Source of the DNA: Rhodoferax lithotrophicus
Lineage (GTDB): Bacteria > Pseudomonadota > Gammaproteobacteria > Burkholderiales > Burkholderiaceae_C
Reading direction: 5' to 3'
Length of the DNA stretch: 64,000 bases
Assembly: GCF_019973615.1 (NCBI RefSeq)
Contig: NZ_AP024238.1
Coordinates: 310,001-374,000, forward strand
Shown one piece after another: positions 29,918-40,139 of this stretch. The position numbers and the translations under genes were made by a program. The notes under the pieces are model-generated. The model did not search any database and had not been told where the DNA came from. It saw only the letters and a program-made list of their open reading frames with translations. Within the stretch, counting starts at the first letter, position 1; each line of letters starts with the position of its first letter.

Positions 29918-30283
29918 ATGTTGAGCAAAAAAGAGCAGCGTCTTCGCAGAGCCCGTCAAACCCGTATTCGTATCGCCAATCAGGGTGTTGCACGGTTGAC
30001 GGTGAATCGCACAAATTTACACATCTATGCCAGCGTAATTTCTGGCGATGGCGGCAAAGTATTGGCAACAGCATCAACTGCAGAAGCCGAAATTCGCCAG
30101 TCATTGGGTGGTTCAGGCAAGGGTGGCAATATTGCAGCAGCCCAAGTCATTGGTAAGCGTTTGGCTGAAAAGGCAAAAGCTGTTGGTGTTGACAAAGTAG
30201 CGTTTGATCGTGCAGGGTTTGCGTACCATGGCCGCGTGAAAGCGCTGGCTGATGCGGCACGTGAAGCTGGCTTGCAGTTCTAA
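29918..30283 (+). CDS. rplR: Large-subunit ribosomal protein L18
   Basis: Full-length L18 (121 aa), with [20 protein letters not shown] and the C-terminal [20 protein letters not shown]. Binds 5S rRNA with L5. Confidence 0.98.
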   Translation: MLSKKEQRLRRARQTRIRIANQGVARLTVNRTNLHIYASVISGDGGKVLATASTAEAEIRQSLGGSGKGGNIAAAQVIGKRLAEKAKAVGVDKVAFDRAGFAYHGRVKALADAAREAGLQF

Positions 30284-30300
30284 GCAGATCGGAAAAAAAG

Positions 30301-30825
30301 ATGGCTAAAGTACAAGCAAAAATGCAAGGTAAGGCTGAAGGGCCTGAAGATGGTCTGCGCGAAAAAATGATCGCGATCAACCGAGTCACCAAAGTGGTGA
30401 AAGGTGGTCGGATTCTAGGTTTTGCTGCATTGACAGTAGTCGGCGACGGTGATGGTACCGTTGGTATGGGTAAAGGAAAATCGAAAGAAGTTCCGGCGGC
30501 TGTACAAAAGGCTATGGAAGAGGCTCGTCGCAATATGTCTAAAGTGTCCCTGAAAAATGGGTCAATTCATCATAAAGTGATGGGTCGTCATGGGGCTGCA
30601 TCGGTAATGATGGCTCCTGCACCAAAAGGTACAGGCATTATTGCTGGTGGACCAATGCGTGCTGTGTTTGAAGTGATTGGTATCACAGATATTGTGGCGA
30701 AAAGCCATGGTTCATCCAATCCATACAACATGGTTCGTGCAACATTGGATGCACTATCTCATGCAACGACACCTTCTAACGTTGCTGCAAAACGCGGAAA
30801 AAGCGTAGAAGAATTGTTTGCTTAA
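30301..30825 (+). CDS. rpsE: Small-subunit ribosomal protein S5
   Basis: Full-length S5 (174 aa), [18 protein letters not shown] then [21 protein letters not shown]5 acts in decoding accuracy with S4, which is encoded further down. Confidence 0.98.
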   Translation: MAKVQAKMQGKAEGPEDGLREKMIAINRVTKVVKGGRILGFAALTVVGDGDGTVGMGKGKSKEVPAAVQKAMEEARRNMSKVSLKNGSIHHKVMGRHGAASVMMAPAPKGTGIIAGGPMRAVFEVIGITDIVAKSHGSSNPYNMVRATLDALSHATTPSNVAAKRGKSVEELFA

Positions 30826-30840
30826 TCGGAGTTCGTAGTT

Positions 30841-31023
30841 ATGACATCGCAAAAGAAAGTCACTGTGAAGCTTGTGCGCAGCCCAATCGGGTGTGCAGAA
30901 GCCCATCGTGCAACAGTTCGCGGTTTGGGCCTGCGGAAAATGCATAGCACAAGTGAATTAGTTGATACACCCGAAGTGCGCGGAATGATCAATAAGATCA
31001 GCTATTTGGTTAAAGTGCTCTAA
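30841..31023 (+). CDS. rpmD: Large-subunit ribosomal protein L30
   Basis: Full-length L30 (60 aa), [20 protein letters not shown] and [20 protein letters not shown]. Lies between rpsE and rplO as in most bacteria. Confidence 0.97.
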   Translation: MTSQKKVTVKLVRSPIGCAEAHRATVRGLGLRKMHSTSELVDTPEVRGMINKISYLVKVL

Positions 31024-31033
31024 GAGGTAAACA

Positions 31034-31465
31034 ATGGAACTTAATAGCATTAAGCCGGCGGACGGCGCAAAACACTACAAACGCCGCGTAGGGCGTGGTA
31101 TTGGCTCTGGTCTTGGAAAAACAGCAGGGCGTGGACATAAAGGTCAAAAATCACGCGCTGGTGGTTACCATAAAGTAGGCTTCGAGGGTGGACAAATGCC
31201 CATGCAGCGTCGTTTACCAAAACGTGGCTTCAAATCTGCTTTGTTGAAGTTCAATGCAGAAATCACATTGGACGCTTTGAATTTGTTGGAAACATCAGAT
31301 ATCAATGTTGTTTTGCTGAAACAAGCAGGTTTGGTAAGTGAATTGGCCAAAGTTGTTAAAGTGATTAAAACAGGCACTGTGACAAAAGCTTACAAGTTAA
31401 GTGGCATTGGTGCTACCGAAGCCGCTAAAGCAGCTATTTTGGCTGCTGGTGGTAGCGTAGATTAA
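31034..31465 (+). CDS. rplO: Large-subunit ribosomal protein L15
   Basis: Full-length L15 (143 aa), [20 protein letters not shown] and the glycine-rich [31 protein letters not shown] precedes the ATG. Confidence 0.98.
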   Translation: MELNSIKPADGAKHYKRRVGRGIGSGLGKTAGRGHKGQKSRAGGYHKVGFEGGQMPMQRRLPKRGFKSALLKFNAEITLDALNLLETSDINVVLLKQAGLVSELAKVVKVIKTGTVTKAYKLSGIGATEAAKAAILAAGGSVD

Positions 31466-31486
31466 AGCAATATTGAAAGCTAGTAA

Positions 31487-32800
31487 GTGGTAACCTCTAG
31501 TTCGGCACTATCGGTAAAAACAGACAAGTACGGTGATCTTCGTCGTCGTCTTGTCTTTTTATTACTTGCACTTGTGGTTTATCGCGTAGGTGCACATATT
31601 CCGGTTCCAGGAATTGATGCAAATCAGTTGCAGCAGTTTTTCAAAGGACAACAAGGTGGCATCCTAGGGATGTTTAATATGTTTTCCGGCGGAGCATTAT
31701 CTAGATTTACAATCTTCGCTCTTGGAATCATGCCATATATTTCGGCATCGATTATTATGCAATTGCTAGGATATGTATTACCAGCATTTGAACAGCTGAA
31801 AAAAGAGGGTGAAGCAGGGCGTCGAAAAATAACACAATACACCCGCTACGGAACGCTTGGATTGGCGTTGTTTCAGTCGTTAGGTATCGCAGTTGCGCTT
31901 GAAAGTTCTGCCGGTTTAGTGATTTCACCAGGTTTCGGTTTTCGTATGACGGCGGTCGTGACGCTTACTGCTGGTACTTTATTCTTAATGTGGCTAGGTG
32001 AGCAAATTACAGAAAGAGGACTCGGCAATGGAATTTCAATTTTGATTTTCGCAGGAATTGCAGCCGGATTGCCTAATGCTGTTGGTGGTCTACTTGAGTT
32101 GGTTCGTACCGGAGCAATGAGTATTATTGTTTCGATGCTGATAGTTGTTTTGGTTGCACTGGTTACTTATTTCGTTGTATTTGTAGAACGTGGGCAACGG
32201 AAAATACTTGTGAATTACGCACGTAGACAAGTTGGTAATAAGGTTTATGGTGGTCAGTCATCACATTTACCACTTAAATTGAATATGGCAGGTGTAATTC
32301 CGCCAATTTTTGCATCTTCTATCATTTTATTGCCTGCAACGGTGGTCGGATGGTTTAGTGCTAGTGATTCAATGCGTTGGCTGAAGGATATTTCCGGCTC
32401 CTTAACTCCTGGTCAGCCAATTTATGTCATGTTGTATGCTGCCGCAATAATCTTCTTCTGTTTCTTTTATACGGCGCTTGTTTTTAATAGTAAAGAAACC
32501 GCTGAAAATCTTAAAAAAAGTGGTGCTTTTGTTCCTGGTATTCGACCGGGTGATAACACTGCGAAGTATATTGATAAGATATTATTGAGACTCACGTTTA
32601 TCGGTGCTATATATATTACTTTGGTTTGCTTGTTGCCGGAGTTCTTGATACTAAAGTACAACGTGCCTTTTTATTTTGGTGGAACATCCTTGTTAATTAT
32701 TGTTGTTGTTACGATGGACTTTATGGCTCAAGTGCAAAACTACCTGATGTCACAACAGTATGAATCTTTGCTAAAAAAAGCTAACTTTAAGGCTTCTTGA
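31487..32800 (+). CDS. secY: Protein translocase subunit SecY, 437 aa
   Basis: SecY is the channel of the Sec translocon in the inner membrane, with ten membrane helices. The start is a GTG at 31487 with only a weak ribosome-binding site. Family motifs: [55 protein letters not shown] and the C-terminal [21 protein letters not shown]. This is one of the most AT-rich genes of the window, with frequent ATA, TTA and AAA codons, unlike the GC-rich genes outside the operon. Confidence 0.98.
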   Translation: MVTSSSALSVKTDKYGDLRRRLVFLLLALVVYRVGAHIPVPGIDANQLQQFFKGQQGGILGMFNMFSGGALSRFTIFALGIMPYISASIIMQLLGYVLPAFEQLKKEGEAGRRKITQYTRYGTLGLALFQSLGIAVALESSAGLVISPGFGFRMTAVVTLTAGTLFLMWLGEQITERGLGNGISILIFAGIAAGLPNAVGGLLELVRTGAMSIIVSMLIVVLVALVTYFVVFVERGQRKILVNYARRQVGNKVYGGQSSHLPLKLNMAGVIPPIFASSIILLPATVVGWFSASDSMRWLKDISGSLTPGQPIYVMLYAAAIIFFCFFYTALVFNSKETAENLKKSGAFVPGIRPGDNTAKYIDKILLRLTFIGAIYITLVCLLPEFLILKYNVPFYFGGTSLLIIVVVTMDFMAQVQNYLMSQQYESLLKKANFKAS

Positions 32801-32808
32801 GGTTAAAT

Positions 32809-33027
32809 ATGGCAAAAGATGATGTAATTCAAATGCAGGGTGAGATAGTTGAAAATTTACCCAATGCTACATTCCGAGTCAAACTCGAAAATGGTCATAT
32901 TGTGTTGGGGCATATTTCTGGAAAAATGCGAATGCATTACATAAGGATATTGCCTGGAGACAAAGTGACTGTTGAGTTGACACCCTACGATCTAAGCCGT
33001 GCACGAATTGTGTTTCGAGCTAAGTAA
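32809..33027 (+). CDS. infA: Translation initiation factor IF-1
   Basis: Full-length IF-1 (72 aa), [20 protein letters not shown] and [21 protein letters not shown] used the ATG at 32809 rather than an ATG at 32797 that overlaps secY. Between secY and rpmJ, a common place for infA in betaproteobacteria. Confidence 0.97.
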   Translation: MAKDDVIQMQGEIVENLPNATFRVKLENGHIVLGHISGKMRMHYIRILPGDKVTVELTPYDLSRARIVFRAK

Positions 33028-33058
33028 ATATATTTTAGAAATTGTTTAGGAGAACGCA

Positions 33059-33172
33059 ATGAAAGTTTCGGCTTCGGTAAAGAAGATTTGCCGCAATTGC
33101 AAAATCATTCGACGTAAAGGTGTTGTGCGTGTGATCTGTACAGATCCTCGGCATAAACAACGTCAGGGTTGA
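33059..33172 (+). CDS. rpmJ: Large-subunit ribosomal protein L36
   Basis: A 37-residue L36, [20 protein letters not shown] then [17 protein letters not shown]. The zinc-ribbon ligands Cys11, Cys14, Cys27 and His32 are all present, so this is the zinc-binding form. AGGAG lies ahead of the ATG. Confidence 0.97.
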   Translation: MKVSASVKKICRNCKIIRRKGVVRVICTDPRHKQRQG

Positions 33173-33196
33173 GCGCAAGAGTTATAGAGGACCAAA

Positions 33197-33562
33197 ATGG
33201 CACGTATCGCTGGTATTAATATTCCCCCGCAAAAACATTCTGAAATTGGCTTGACTGCTATTTTTGGTGTTGGTCGCAGCCGCGCACGCAAGATATGTGA
33301 ATCTTGCGGAATTGATTTTTCCAAAAAAATCAAAGATCTTACAGATCTTGAGTTGGAAAAAGTTCGTGACGAAGTTGCGAAATTTACGATTGAGGGTGAC
33401 CTCCGTCGTGAGACAACGATGAATATCAAACGTTTGATGGATATTGGCTGCTACCGCGGTTTCCGTCATCGTCGTGGTTTACCATTAAGAGGTCAACGGA
33501 CGCGTACAAATGCCCGTACGCGTAAAGGTCCGCGCAAAGCAGCGGCATCCCTGAAGAAATAA
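33197..33562 (+). CDS. rpsM: Small-subunit ribosomal protein S13
   Basis: Full-length S13 (121 aa), [20 protein letters not shown] and the C-terminal [19 protein letters not shown]. First gene of the alpha-operon group. Confidence 0.98.
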   Translation: MARIAGINIPPQKHSEIGLTAIFGVGRSRARKICESCGIDFSKKIKDLTDLELEKVRDEVAKFTIEGDLRRETTMNIKRLMDIGCYRGFRHRRGLPLRGQRTRTNARTRKGPRKAAASLKK

Positions 33563-33581
33563 CGGCTACTGAAAGATCACT

Positions 33582-33986
33582 ATGGCTAAAGCACCCGCAA
33601 ATAACGCTGCTCAACGTGTACGCAAGAAAGTACGCAAAAATGTTGCTGACGGAATTGCACACGTTCATGCTTCCTTTAATAACACGATTATTACGATCAC
33701 TGATCGGCAGGGAAACTCTTTATCTTGGGCATCTTCTGGTGGACAGGGTTTCAAAGGTTCGCGTAAATCAACTCCATTTGCCGCTCAAGTAGCATCAGAA
33801 GTTGCAGGTCGTGTTGCTATTGATCAAGGCATTAAAAATCTTGATGTCGAAATCAAAGGCCCAGGGCCTGGTCGTGAGTCATCTGTTCGTGCTTTGGCCG
33901 CGCTTGGAATTCGTATCAACATGATTTCAGATGTGACCCCAGTACCTCACAACGGTTGCCGCCCACAAAAGCGTCGTCGTATCTAA
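33582..33986 (+). CDS. rpsK: Small-subunit ribosomal protein S11
   Basis: Full-length S11 (134 aa), with [20 protein letters not shown] and C-terminal [20 protein letters not shown]. Lies in the 30S platform. Confidence 0.98.
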   Translation: MAKAPANNAAQRVRKKVRKNVADGIAHVHASFNNTIITITDRQGNSLSWASSGGQGFKGSRKSTPFAAQVASEVAGRVAIDQGIKNLDVEIKGPGPGRESSVRALAALGIRINMISDVTPVPHNGCRPQKRRRI

Positions 33987-34064
33987 GTTTATTAAGCCCA
34001 CCGCCACAGACTACCTGCTTGTGGCTCCCGCAAAAAATGCGGAAGATAAATAAAGGAAATTAAA

Positions 34065-34688
34065 GTGGCACGTTATCTAGGCCCCAAGGCCAAACTCTCC
34101 CGTCGCGAAGGAACAGATTTATTTCTTAAGAGTGCACGTCGCTCAATTGGAGATAAGGCAAAGTTTGATTCCAAACCAGGCCAGCATGGCCGTACTTCTG
34201 GTGCACGTACATCGGATTATGGTGTGCAATTGCGTGAGAAACAAAAAGTAAAACGCATGTATGGTATTCTGGAAAAGCAGTTTCGTCGCTATTTTGAAGA
34301 AGCTGATCGCAGAAAAGGTAACACAGGTGCAAACCTGTTAGGTCTTCTTGAATGTCGTTTGGATAATGTTGTCTACCGTATGGGATTCGGATCCACACGT
34401 TCAGAAGCTCGCCAATTGGTTTCCCATAAAGCGATGCTTGTAAATGGAAAATCAGTCAATATACCTTCATTCATGGTGAAGTCTGGTGATGTTGTTGCTG
34501 TTCGTGAAAAATCAGCCAAGCAGAATCGGATTGTAGAAGCTTTGCAGTTGGCTCAACAAGTTGGAATGCCTGCTTGGGTGGATGTTAATGTTGAGAAAGC
34601 AGAAGGTGTATTCAAATCTGTTCCAGATCGTGATCAGTTTGCAGCTGATGTGAATGAGTCTTTGATTGTTGAGTTGTATTCACGCTAA
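34065..34688 (+). CDS. rpsD: Small-subunit ribosomal protein S4
   Basis: Full-length S4 (207 aa) with a GTG start preceded by AAAGGAAATTAAA. The S4 RNA-binding domain is visible in [20 protein letters not shown]. No N-terminal zinc knuckle is present. A small hairpin (CCGCA/TGCGG) lies in the gap before the gene. Confidence 0.98.
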   Translation: MARYLGPKAKLSRREGTDLFLKSARRSIGDKAKFDSKPGQHGRTSGARTSDYGVQLREKQKVKRMYGILEKQFRRYFEEADRRKGNTGANLLGLLECRLDNVVYRMGFGSTRSEARQLVSHKAMLVNGKSVNIPSFMVKSGDVVAVREKSAKQNRIVEALQLAQQVGMPAWVDVNVEKAEGVFKSVPDRDQFAADVNESLIVELYSR

Positions 34689-34716
34689 TTTCACTCACTG
34701 GTTTTTGTTTTGCTGA

Positions 34717-34736
34717 GAGGGCCTTCGTTGGCCTTC
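34717..34736 (+). other. Hairpin between rpsD and rpoA
   Basis: GAGGGCC (34717-34723) pairs with GGCCTTC (34730-34736) across loop TTCGTT. No T-run follows, so it is more likely an RNA-processing or stability element than a terminator. Confidence 0.5.
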
Positions 34737-34793
34737 CTGCGTTTAGTCAGCCTTACCGATGTAACGAGTCGGGGGTATTGAGAGGATTTATTC

Positions 34794-35783
34794 ATGCAAG
34801 CTAGTTTACTGAAGCCAAAAACAATTCATGTCGAGCAACTTTCGACAAATCGGGCAAAGGTTGTTTTGGAGCCTTTTGAGCGTGGCTACGGTCATACTTT
34901 GGGAAATGCGTTACGTCGTGTTCTGCTTTCATCTATGCCAGGCTACGCGCCAACAGAAGTGACAATTGCAGGAGTACTTCACGAGTACTCATCCATCGAT
35001 GGCGTTCATGAAGATGTAGTTAACATTCTCTTGAATTTGAAAGGTGTTGTCTTTAAGCTTCACAATCGTGACGAAGTCACGTTGAGTTTACGCAAGGACG
35101 TTGAAGGGGTTGTTTCGGCTGCTGATATTCAAACGCCGCATGATGTCGAAATCATAAATCCAGAGCATGTAATAGCTAACTTGTCGCATGGCGGGAAGCT
35201 TGATATGCAAATTAAGATTGAGAAAGGTCGCGGGTATGTACCCGGAACAGTTCGACGTCATGGTGATGAGCCGAGCAAATCAATTGGCCGCATTATCTTG
35301 GATGCATCATATTCGCCAGTCAAGCGTGTAAGCTATACAGTAGAGAGTGCACGTGTTGAGCAGCGCACTGACTTAGATAAGTTAATCGTTGATATCGAAA
35401 CTAATGGTGCCATCACGGCAGAGGATGCTGTTCGCGCTTCGGCCAAAATATTGGTAGAGCAATTGGCTGTTTTTGCTCAACTGGAGGGCGGCGAAGTAGA
35501 CACAATCGTTTCTTCATCTTCAAGATCTAGTTCTCAATTCGATCCAGTACTTTTACGTCCAGTTGATGAATTAGAATTAACGGTACGTTCTGCAAACTGT
35601 CTAAAAGCTGAAAATATTTACTACATTGGTGACCTGATTCAGCGTACTGAAAATGAGTTGTTGAAGACACCAAATCTGGGACGTAAATCACTCAATGAAA
35701 TCAAGGAAGTATTGGCTTCCCGTGGTTTAACTCTTGGCATGAAACTTGAGAGTTGGCCACCAGCTGCTCTTGAAAAACGTTAA
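34794..35783 (+). CDS. rpoA: RNA polymerase alpha subunit, 329 aa
   Basis: Alpha dimerises to start RNA polymerase assembly and its C-terminal domain binds UP elements and activators. N-terminal motif [20 protein letters not shown]; the C-terminal domain begins near residue 250 ([20 protein letters not shown]) and contains [19 protein letters not shown]. Length is standard. Confidence 0.99.
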   Translation: MQASLLKPKTIHVEQLSTNRAKVVLEPFERGYGHTLGNALRRVLLSSMPGYAPTEVTIAGVLHEYSSIDGVHEDVVNILLNLKGVVFKLHNRDEVTLSLRKDVEGVVSAADIQTPHDVEIINPEHVIANLSHGGKLDMQIKIEKGRGYVPGTVRRHGDEPSKSIGRIILDASYSPVKRVSYTVESARVEQRTDLDKLIVDIETNGAITAEDAVRASAKILVEQLAVFAQLEGGEVDTIVSSSSRSSSQFDPVLLRPVDELELTVRSANCLKAENIYYIGDLIQRTENELLKTPNLGRKSLNEIKEVLASRGLTLGMKLESWPPAALEKR

Positions 35784-35806
35784 TTTCACGAATTGGTTTT
35801 AAACAC

Positions 35807-35836
35807 TTGACAGTACCTTGTACGGCTGTCTTAAAT
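35807..35836 (+). promoter_or_regulatory. Possible internal promoter or hairpin before rplQ
   Basis: A perfect -35 (TTGACA, 35807-35812) is followed after 18 bp by TTAAAT (35831-35836). The same stretch can form a hairpin GACAG...CTGTC with GTAC-CTT-GTAC inside. The predicted start would leave almost no leader before rplQ, so a processing hairpin is as likely. Confidence 0.3.
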
Positions 35837-35852
35837 AATTAAAGGAATTGTT

Positions 35853-36254
35853 ATGCGTCACGGATTAGGCTTGCGAAAATTAAATCGAACATCGTCTCAC
35901 CGATTGGCAATGCTTCGGAATATGATGAATTCTTTGATCGAACACGAAGTTATCAAAACCACTGTACCAAAAGCTAAAGAACTACGCCGAGTTGTTGAGC
36001 CGATGATTACGTTAGCAAAAGAAGCAACTGTTGCTAACCGTCGATTGGCATTTGATCGATTGCGTGATCGTGACAGTGTTGTAAAACTTTTTAATGAGTT
36101 GGGCCCGCGCTTTAAAGCTCGCCCGGGTGGTTACACAAGAATACTTAAAATGGGTTTCCGTGTTGGTGATAACGCACCGATGGCCCTCGTTGAGTTCGTA
36201 GAACGTAGTTCTTCAGAAGTATTTACTGCTGAAGGCCAAGTTGCTTCAGAATAA
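35853..36254 (+). CDS. rplQ: Large-subunit ribosomal protein L17
   Basis: Full-length L17 (133 aa), [20 protein letters not shown] and [20 protein letters not shown]. Last protein gene of the operon; the initiator tRNA follows 16 bp later. Confidence 0.98.
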   Translation: MRHGLGLRKLNRTSSHRLAMLRNMMNSLIEHEVIKTTVPKAKELRRVVEPMITLAKEATVANRRLAFDRLRDRDSVVKLFNELGPRFKARPGGYTRILKMGFRVGDNAPMALVEFVERSSSEVFTAEGQVASE

Positions 36255-36270
36255 GCTATAATTAAGATAT

Positions 36271-36347
<77 letters not shown>

Positions 36348-36368
36348 AAAAAGTTGAGTATTCAACTG

Positions 36369-36399
36369 AAAAAAGCCCACAAAAAGTGGGCTTTTTTTT
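36369..36399 (+). terminator. Rho-independent terminator after tRNA-fMet
   Basis: GCCCAC (36375-36380) pairs with GTGGGC (36386-36391) across an AAAAA loop, flanked by an A-run and followed by eight T. The A/T flanks extend the stem. It ends the ribosomal/tRNA transcript and can work in both directions. Confidence 0.93.
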
Positions 36400-36930
36400 A
36401 GTCAAAAAGGGCTTGCCTGCAGCTATACATCACAGATATACCGGGTTCGACAGCTAAATGCTCCAACACACTTCAATTTCCAAGTAAATCAACGACTTGT
36501 CCGTTTGAAAATCTGATTTTGTAATTGCACGAATTTAAGTTTTTATATTGGCAACACTGTTATAGAGTGATGGTGTTTTTAGCAAATTCCCCCGCTCTGG
36601 CCCCAATCGTTACGTTCAACTTGTCATAGGCATATCGCAATGTAGTTAGGGGTCGCCTAAGCAGTGAGCGGTCGCCTCGCTAGGGCGGTTCAATCAACTC
36701 AAAACTGAGTTCAAATAAACGTGTTTGACAAAGGTGGGGAAGTCCTTGTAGTCGAACTCGGGAGTTCAGGATCGGCGTGTCAAATTTTCTGAACAAGACA
36801 TCACCGGTTCGGATCAACACTGAAAATTCATTAGCAAAGTGAATGATGGGCTGCAAAATTTGATGTTTCTAGCCATGTGATGCGGCTTGCTCCACACTGC
36901 GGATCTTCAAAACACCATCGGAGACAAGTC
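36400..36930. other. Non-coding stretch between the ribosomal block and ald
   Basis: About 530 bp without a convincing gene, AT-rich like the ribosomal block. It holds two copies of GGTCGCCT (36651-36658 and 36670-36677) and two short dyads (AACTCA-AAAC-TGAGTT near 36697-36712, and GAACTC-GG-GAGTTC near 36754-36767). An open frame of some 60 codons on the minus strand (36680-36868) has no start codon and matches nothing I know. Part of it must hold the ald promoter, but I cannot point to it. Confidence 0.5.
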
Positions 36931-38049
36931 ATGTTGATCGGCTGCCCCAAAGAAATCAAAAATCATGAATACCGTGTCGGTCTTACGCCGGTTAGTGTGC
37001 GCGAACTTACCCAGCACGGCCACAATGTATTGGTGCAGCGGGGTGCAGGTGCTGCGATTGGACTTCTGGATGAGCATTACGTGGCGGCTGGAGCACAACT
37101 CGCCAACGATGCGGCGCAAGTGTTCGCCCAGGCTGAAATGATTGTCAAGGTCAAAGAACCCCAGCCGCAAGAGTGTGTCATGCTGCGGCCAGGGCAAGTT
37201 CTCTACACCTACCTGCATCTGGCACCTGACCCGGAACAAACGGCAGCGTTGGTCAAATCAGGTTCAGTGTGTATCGCTTATGAAACCATCACCGGTCCGG
37301 GTGGCGGTTTGCCGCTACTGGCCCCGATGAGTGAGGTAGCTGGCCGCATGTCGGTGCAGGCAGGTGCGGCACATCTGGAAAAATCCAAAGGTGGCATGGG
37401 CGTGTTGCTCGGAGGGGTGCCCGGTGTGCCTGCAGCCCATGTGGTGATTCTGGGCGCTGGCGTGGTGGGCACACACGCCCTGCAAATGGCGGTGGGTATG
37501 GGAGCCAAAGTGACCGTGCTAGACAAAAATGTGGAACGCTTGCGCCAGTTGGATCTGGTGTTTGGCAACCGCATTCACACCCTGTTTTCCAGCGTCCAAA
37601 CAGTGGAAGACTCGGTGCTGGACGCTGATCTGGTCATCGGAGGCGTGCTGATTCCAGGTGCTGCTGCGCCCAAACTGGTCACCCGCAGCATGATCAGCCG
37701 CATGAAACAAGGTGCCGTGGTGGTGGATGTGGCCATTGACCAAGGAGGCTGTTTCGAGACCAGTCATGCCACCACCCATGCCGAGCCAACGTTCATGGTC
37801 GATGGTGTGGTGCATTACTGTGTGGCCAATATGCCCGGAGCCGTGGCGCGCACCAGCACATTTGCCCTCAACAACGCCACCATCGGTCATGCCGTGGCGT
37901 TGGCTGACAAGGGCTGGAAAACCGCTTTGAGAGACAACCCGCATCTGAAGAATGGCTTGAACGTCTGCGCCGGGAAGGTCACGTTTGAGGCGGTGGCCAA
38001 CACCTTGGGCTACCCCTATGTGACGGCTGACAGCCTGTTGGCGGGATGA
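36931..38049 (+). CDS. ald: Alanine dehydrogenase, 372 aa
   Basis: Ald interconverts L-alanine and pyruvate plus ammonia with NAD. The N-terminal MLIGCPKEIKNHEYRVGLTP, the Rossmann loop GAGVVGTHALQMAVGMGA (about residue 174) and the C-terminal NMPGAVARTSTFALNNATIG are all typical. The ATG at 36931 follows GGAGACAAGTC and gives the standard N-terminus, so an ATG at 36877 is rejected. No Lrp-type regulator is next to it. Confidence 0.95.
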   Translation: MLIGCPKEIKNHEYRVGLTPVSVRELTQHGHNVLVQRGAGAAIGLLDEHYVAAGAQLANDAAQVFAQAEMIVKVKEPQPQECVMLRPGQVLYTYLHLAPDPEQTAALVKSGSVCIAYETITGPGGGLPLLAPMSEVAGRMSVQAGAAHLEKSKGGMGVLLGGVPGVPAAHVVILGAGVVGTHALQMAVGMGAKVTVLDKNVERLRQLDLVFGNRIHTLFSSVQTVEDSVLDADLVIGGVLIPGAAAPKLVTRSMISRMKQGAVVVDVAIDQGGCFETSHATTHAEPTFMVDGVVHYCVANMPGAVARTSTFALNNATIGHAVALADKGWKTALRDNPHLKNGLNVCAGKVTFEAVANTLGYPYVTADSLLAG

Positions 38050-38143
38050 AGCCGTAACACCGGGCCAGGCAAATTCTCAGAGTTTCGGCATCCAATGGGG
38101 CGAAGGATGCGAGCCTAGCCCCATCCCGGATAATCATGCCCAT

Positions 38144-40111
38144 ATGGCACTCATCACACTACTTGACGCCCAGCTGGCTTTTGGGCACGTCCCGCTGCTG
38201 GATCACACCACTTTTTCTCTGGAGACCCAAGAGCGCGTAGGCCTGATCGGCCGCAATGGCGCAGGCAAGTCTTCGCTGCTCAAAATTTTGGGCGGCTTAG
38301 AAAAACCTGACGATGGCACCCTCCAGGTGCAAAACAATATCCGCATTGCCTATGTAGCGCAGGAGCCTCAGCTGGAGGCAGATGCTACTGTATTCGTAGC
38401 TGTTAGCGCAGGTATGGCAAGGGTCATTGCCCTGATTGATGAATATTCCCAGGGGCACGGTGATCTGGATGCCATGCAAAGCGAAATCGAAGCGCTGGAC
38501 GGTTGGAACTGGGAGCAGCGCGTTGCTGAAACCCTGCACCGGCTGCATCTGGAGCCTGAGGTGCTGATTGGCACGCTCTCTGGCGGCAACAAAAAGCGCG
38601 TGGCGCTGGCGCAGGCTCTGGTGGCCGCGCCGGATGTGCTGCTGCTTGATGAGCCTACCAATCACCTGGATCTGGACAGTATTGAGTGGCTCGAAGGCCT
38701 GTTGTGCGATTTCAAAGGCTCCATTGTCACGGTGACGCATGACCGCAGTTTTCTGGACAACGTGGCCACCCGCATCGTCGAGTTGGATCGGGGCAAGTTG
38801 CAGTCGTATCCCGGTAATTTCGCCGCCTATCTGACCCAAAAAGCCGAGCAGGCCGCGCAAGAAGCGGTGATTAACGCACGCGCCGACAAGCTGCTGGCTC
38901 AAGAAGAAGTGTGGATTCGCCGTGGCGTGGAAGCGCGGCGTACCAAGGCACAAGGGCGCATCAACCAGCTGGAGGTCTTGCGCGCCAACCGTGAAGCCCG
39001 CCGTGATGCGCTGGGCAGCGTCAAACTCGATGTGGCCAGCGGAGCCGTCAGCGGCAAGTTGGTGGCCGAACTCACCCATGTGAGCAAGAGTTTTGGCGAG
39101 CGCAAAATTGTCGATGATTTCTCCACCGTGATCCTGCGCGGTGACAAGGTTGGCCTGCTCGGCCCCAATGGCGCGGGCAAAACCACGCTGCTCAAACTGA
39201 TTCTGGGTGAGCTCAAGGCCGACCCGGCCCCGCTCAACGCACCCAAACCGGGCCCTGGCGAGAGTGCCTGGGGCACGGTGCGCCAGGGGGCCAACATCAC
39301 CGTGGCTTACTTTGACCAGATGCGTAATGCGCTGGATCTGGATGCCACGCTGGAAGACTTCATCAGCCCCGGCAGTGAATGGATCGAAATCGGCAACCGC
39401 CGCCAGCACGTCAAAAGCTACCTGGGGGACTTTTTGTTTTCGCCAGCACGGGCCAACTCGCCGGTACGCAGTTTGAGCGGCGGCGAGCGCAATCGCCTGC
39501 TGCTGGCGCGCCTGTTTGCCCGCCCGGCCAATGTGCTGGTGCTCGATGAGCCGACCAATGACCTGGACATCGACACCCTGGAGCTGCTTGAAGAGTTGCT
39601 GCAGAACTTTGACGGCACGGTGTTCCTGGTCAGCCACGACCGCACCTTTCTGGACAACGTGGTCACCAGCACCATTGCCTATGAGGGGGATGCCCACTGG
39701 CGCGAGTTTGAAGGCGGCGTGCAGGATTGGCTGACACAGACCAAGCGGGCCAATGAAATTGCCAAAAATAAAGGTCAAAAAGGCACGCAGAGCTTTAATT
39801 ACGGGCGTGAGCAGCTATCAAAAAAGAATGTTGCAGAGAATTTGCCAGTTCCCCCTGTTCCCTCGACTCCCGTGGCTGCGCCCGGCAAAGCGCGCAAACT
39901 CAGCTTCAAGGAGCAGCGTGAGCTTGAATCCTTGCCGGATCTGATTGCCAAGCTCGAAGCCGAGCAACAAGACATCAACAGCCTGCTGGCCGATGGCAGC
40001 CTGTATGCCATTGACAATGCCCGTGCCCTCAAACTGGCCACCCGCAGCGCACAAATTGACGACGAATTACTGGCGGCGCTAGAACGCTGGGAGCAGCTCG
40101 GAACGACATAA
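38144..40111 (+). CDS. uup: ABC-F family ATPase, Uup-like, 655 aa
   Basis: Two ABC ATPase domains and no membrane segments, as in ABC-F proteins that act on ribosomes. Domain 1: Walker A GRNGAGKSS, signature LSGGNKKR, Walker B LLLDEPTNHLDLDS. Domain 2: GPNGAGKTT, LSGGERNR, LVLDEPTNDLDIDT. A C-terminal coiled coil (ELESLPDLIAKLEAEQQDIN) of the Uup type binds DNA or rRNA. Two spots in this gene (38396-38412 and the linker at 39790-39827) look like partial copies of the AT-rich repeat. Confidence 0.92.
   Translation: MALITLLDAQLAFGHVPLLDHTTFSLETQERVGLIGRNGAGKSSLLKILGGLEKPDDGTLQVQNNIRIAYVAQEPQLEADATVFVAVSAGMARVIALIDEYSQGHGDLDAMQSEIEALDGWNWEQRVAETLHRLHLEPEVLIGTLSGGNKKRVALAQALVAAPDVLLLDEPTNHLDLDSIEWLEGLLCDFKGSIVTVTHDRSFLDNVATRIVELDRGKLQSYPGNFAAYLTQKAEQAAQEAVINARADKLLAQEEVWIRRGVEARRTKAQGRINQLEVLRANREARRDALGSVKLDVASGAVSGKLVAELTHVSKSFGERKIVDDFSTVILRGDKVGLLGPNGAGKTTLLKLILGELKADPAPLNAPKPGPGESAWGTVRQGANITVAYFDQMRNALDLDATLEDFISPGSEWIEIGNRRQHVKSYLGDFLFSPARANSPVRSLSGGERNRLLLARLFARPANVLVLDEPTNDLDIDTLELLEELLQNFDGTVFLVSHDRTFLDNVVTSTIAYEGDAHWREFEGGVQDWLTQTKRANEIAKNKGQKGTQSFNYGREQLSKKNVAENLPVPPVPSTPVAAPGKARKLSFKEQRELESLPDLIAKLEAEQQDINSLLADGSLYAIDNARALKLATRSAQIDDELLAALERWEQLGTT
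38396..38412. repeat. Possible fragment of the AT-rich repeat inside uup
   Basis: GTAGCTGTTAGCGCAGG matches ATAGCTGTTAGCGCATG of the intergenic copy at 47889-47935 in 15 of 17 positions. It is inside the first ATPase domain of uup and in frame. Short enough that chance cannot be ruled out. Confidence 0.3.
39790..39827. repeat. Possible degenerate copy of the AT-rich repeat in the uup linker
   Basis: AGCTTTAATTACGGGCGTGA then GCAGCTATCAAAAAAG. It lines up with the ubiA copy (CGCTTATAAATAAAGCGCAATCAGCTATTTTTA) with several changes. It encodes the linker between the second ATPase domain and the coiled coil of uup, a tolerant place for an insertion. Confidence 0.35.
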
Positions 40112-40139
40112 AGGCTTTTAGCGTGATTTAATCCCGATC

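Noticed and set aside
36651..36677. Two GGTCGCCT copies as the start of a repeat array or attachment site
   Set aside because: Only two copies of eight bases, no integrase gene nearby and no repeat of the tRNA 3' end was found, so there is no case for an integration site.
36680..36868. An open frame of about 60 codons on the minus strand between tRNA-fMet and ald
   Set aside because: It has no start codon of the usual kind near its beginning, no ribosome-binding site and no family likeness; treated as non-coding or at most a relic.
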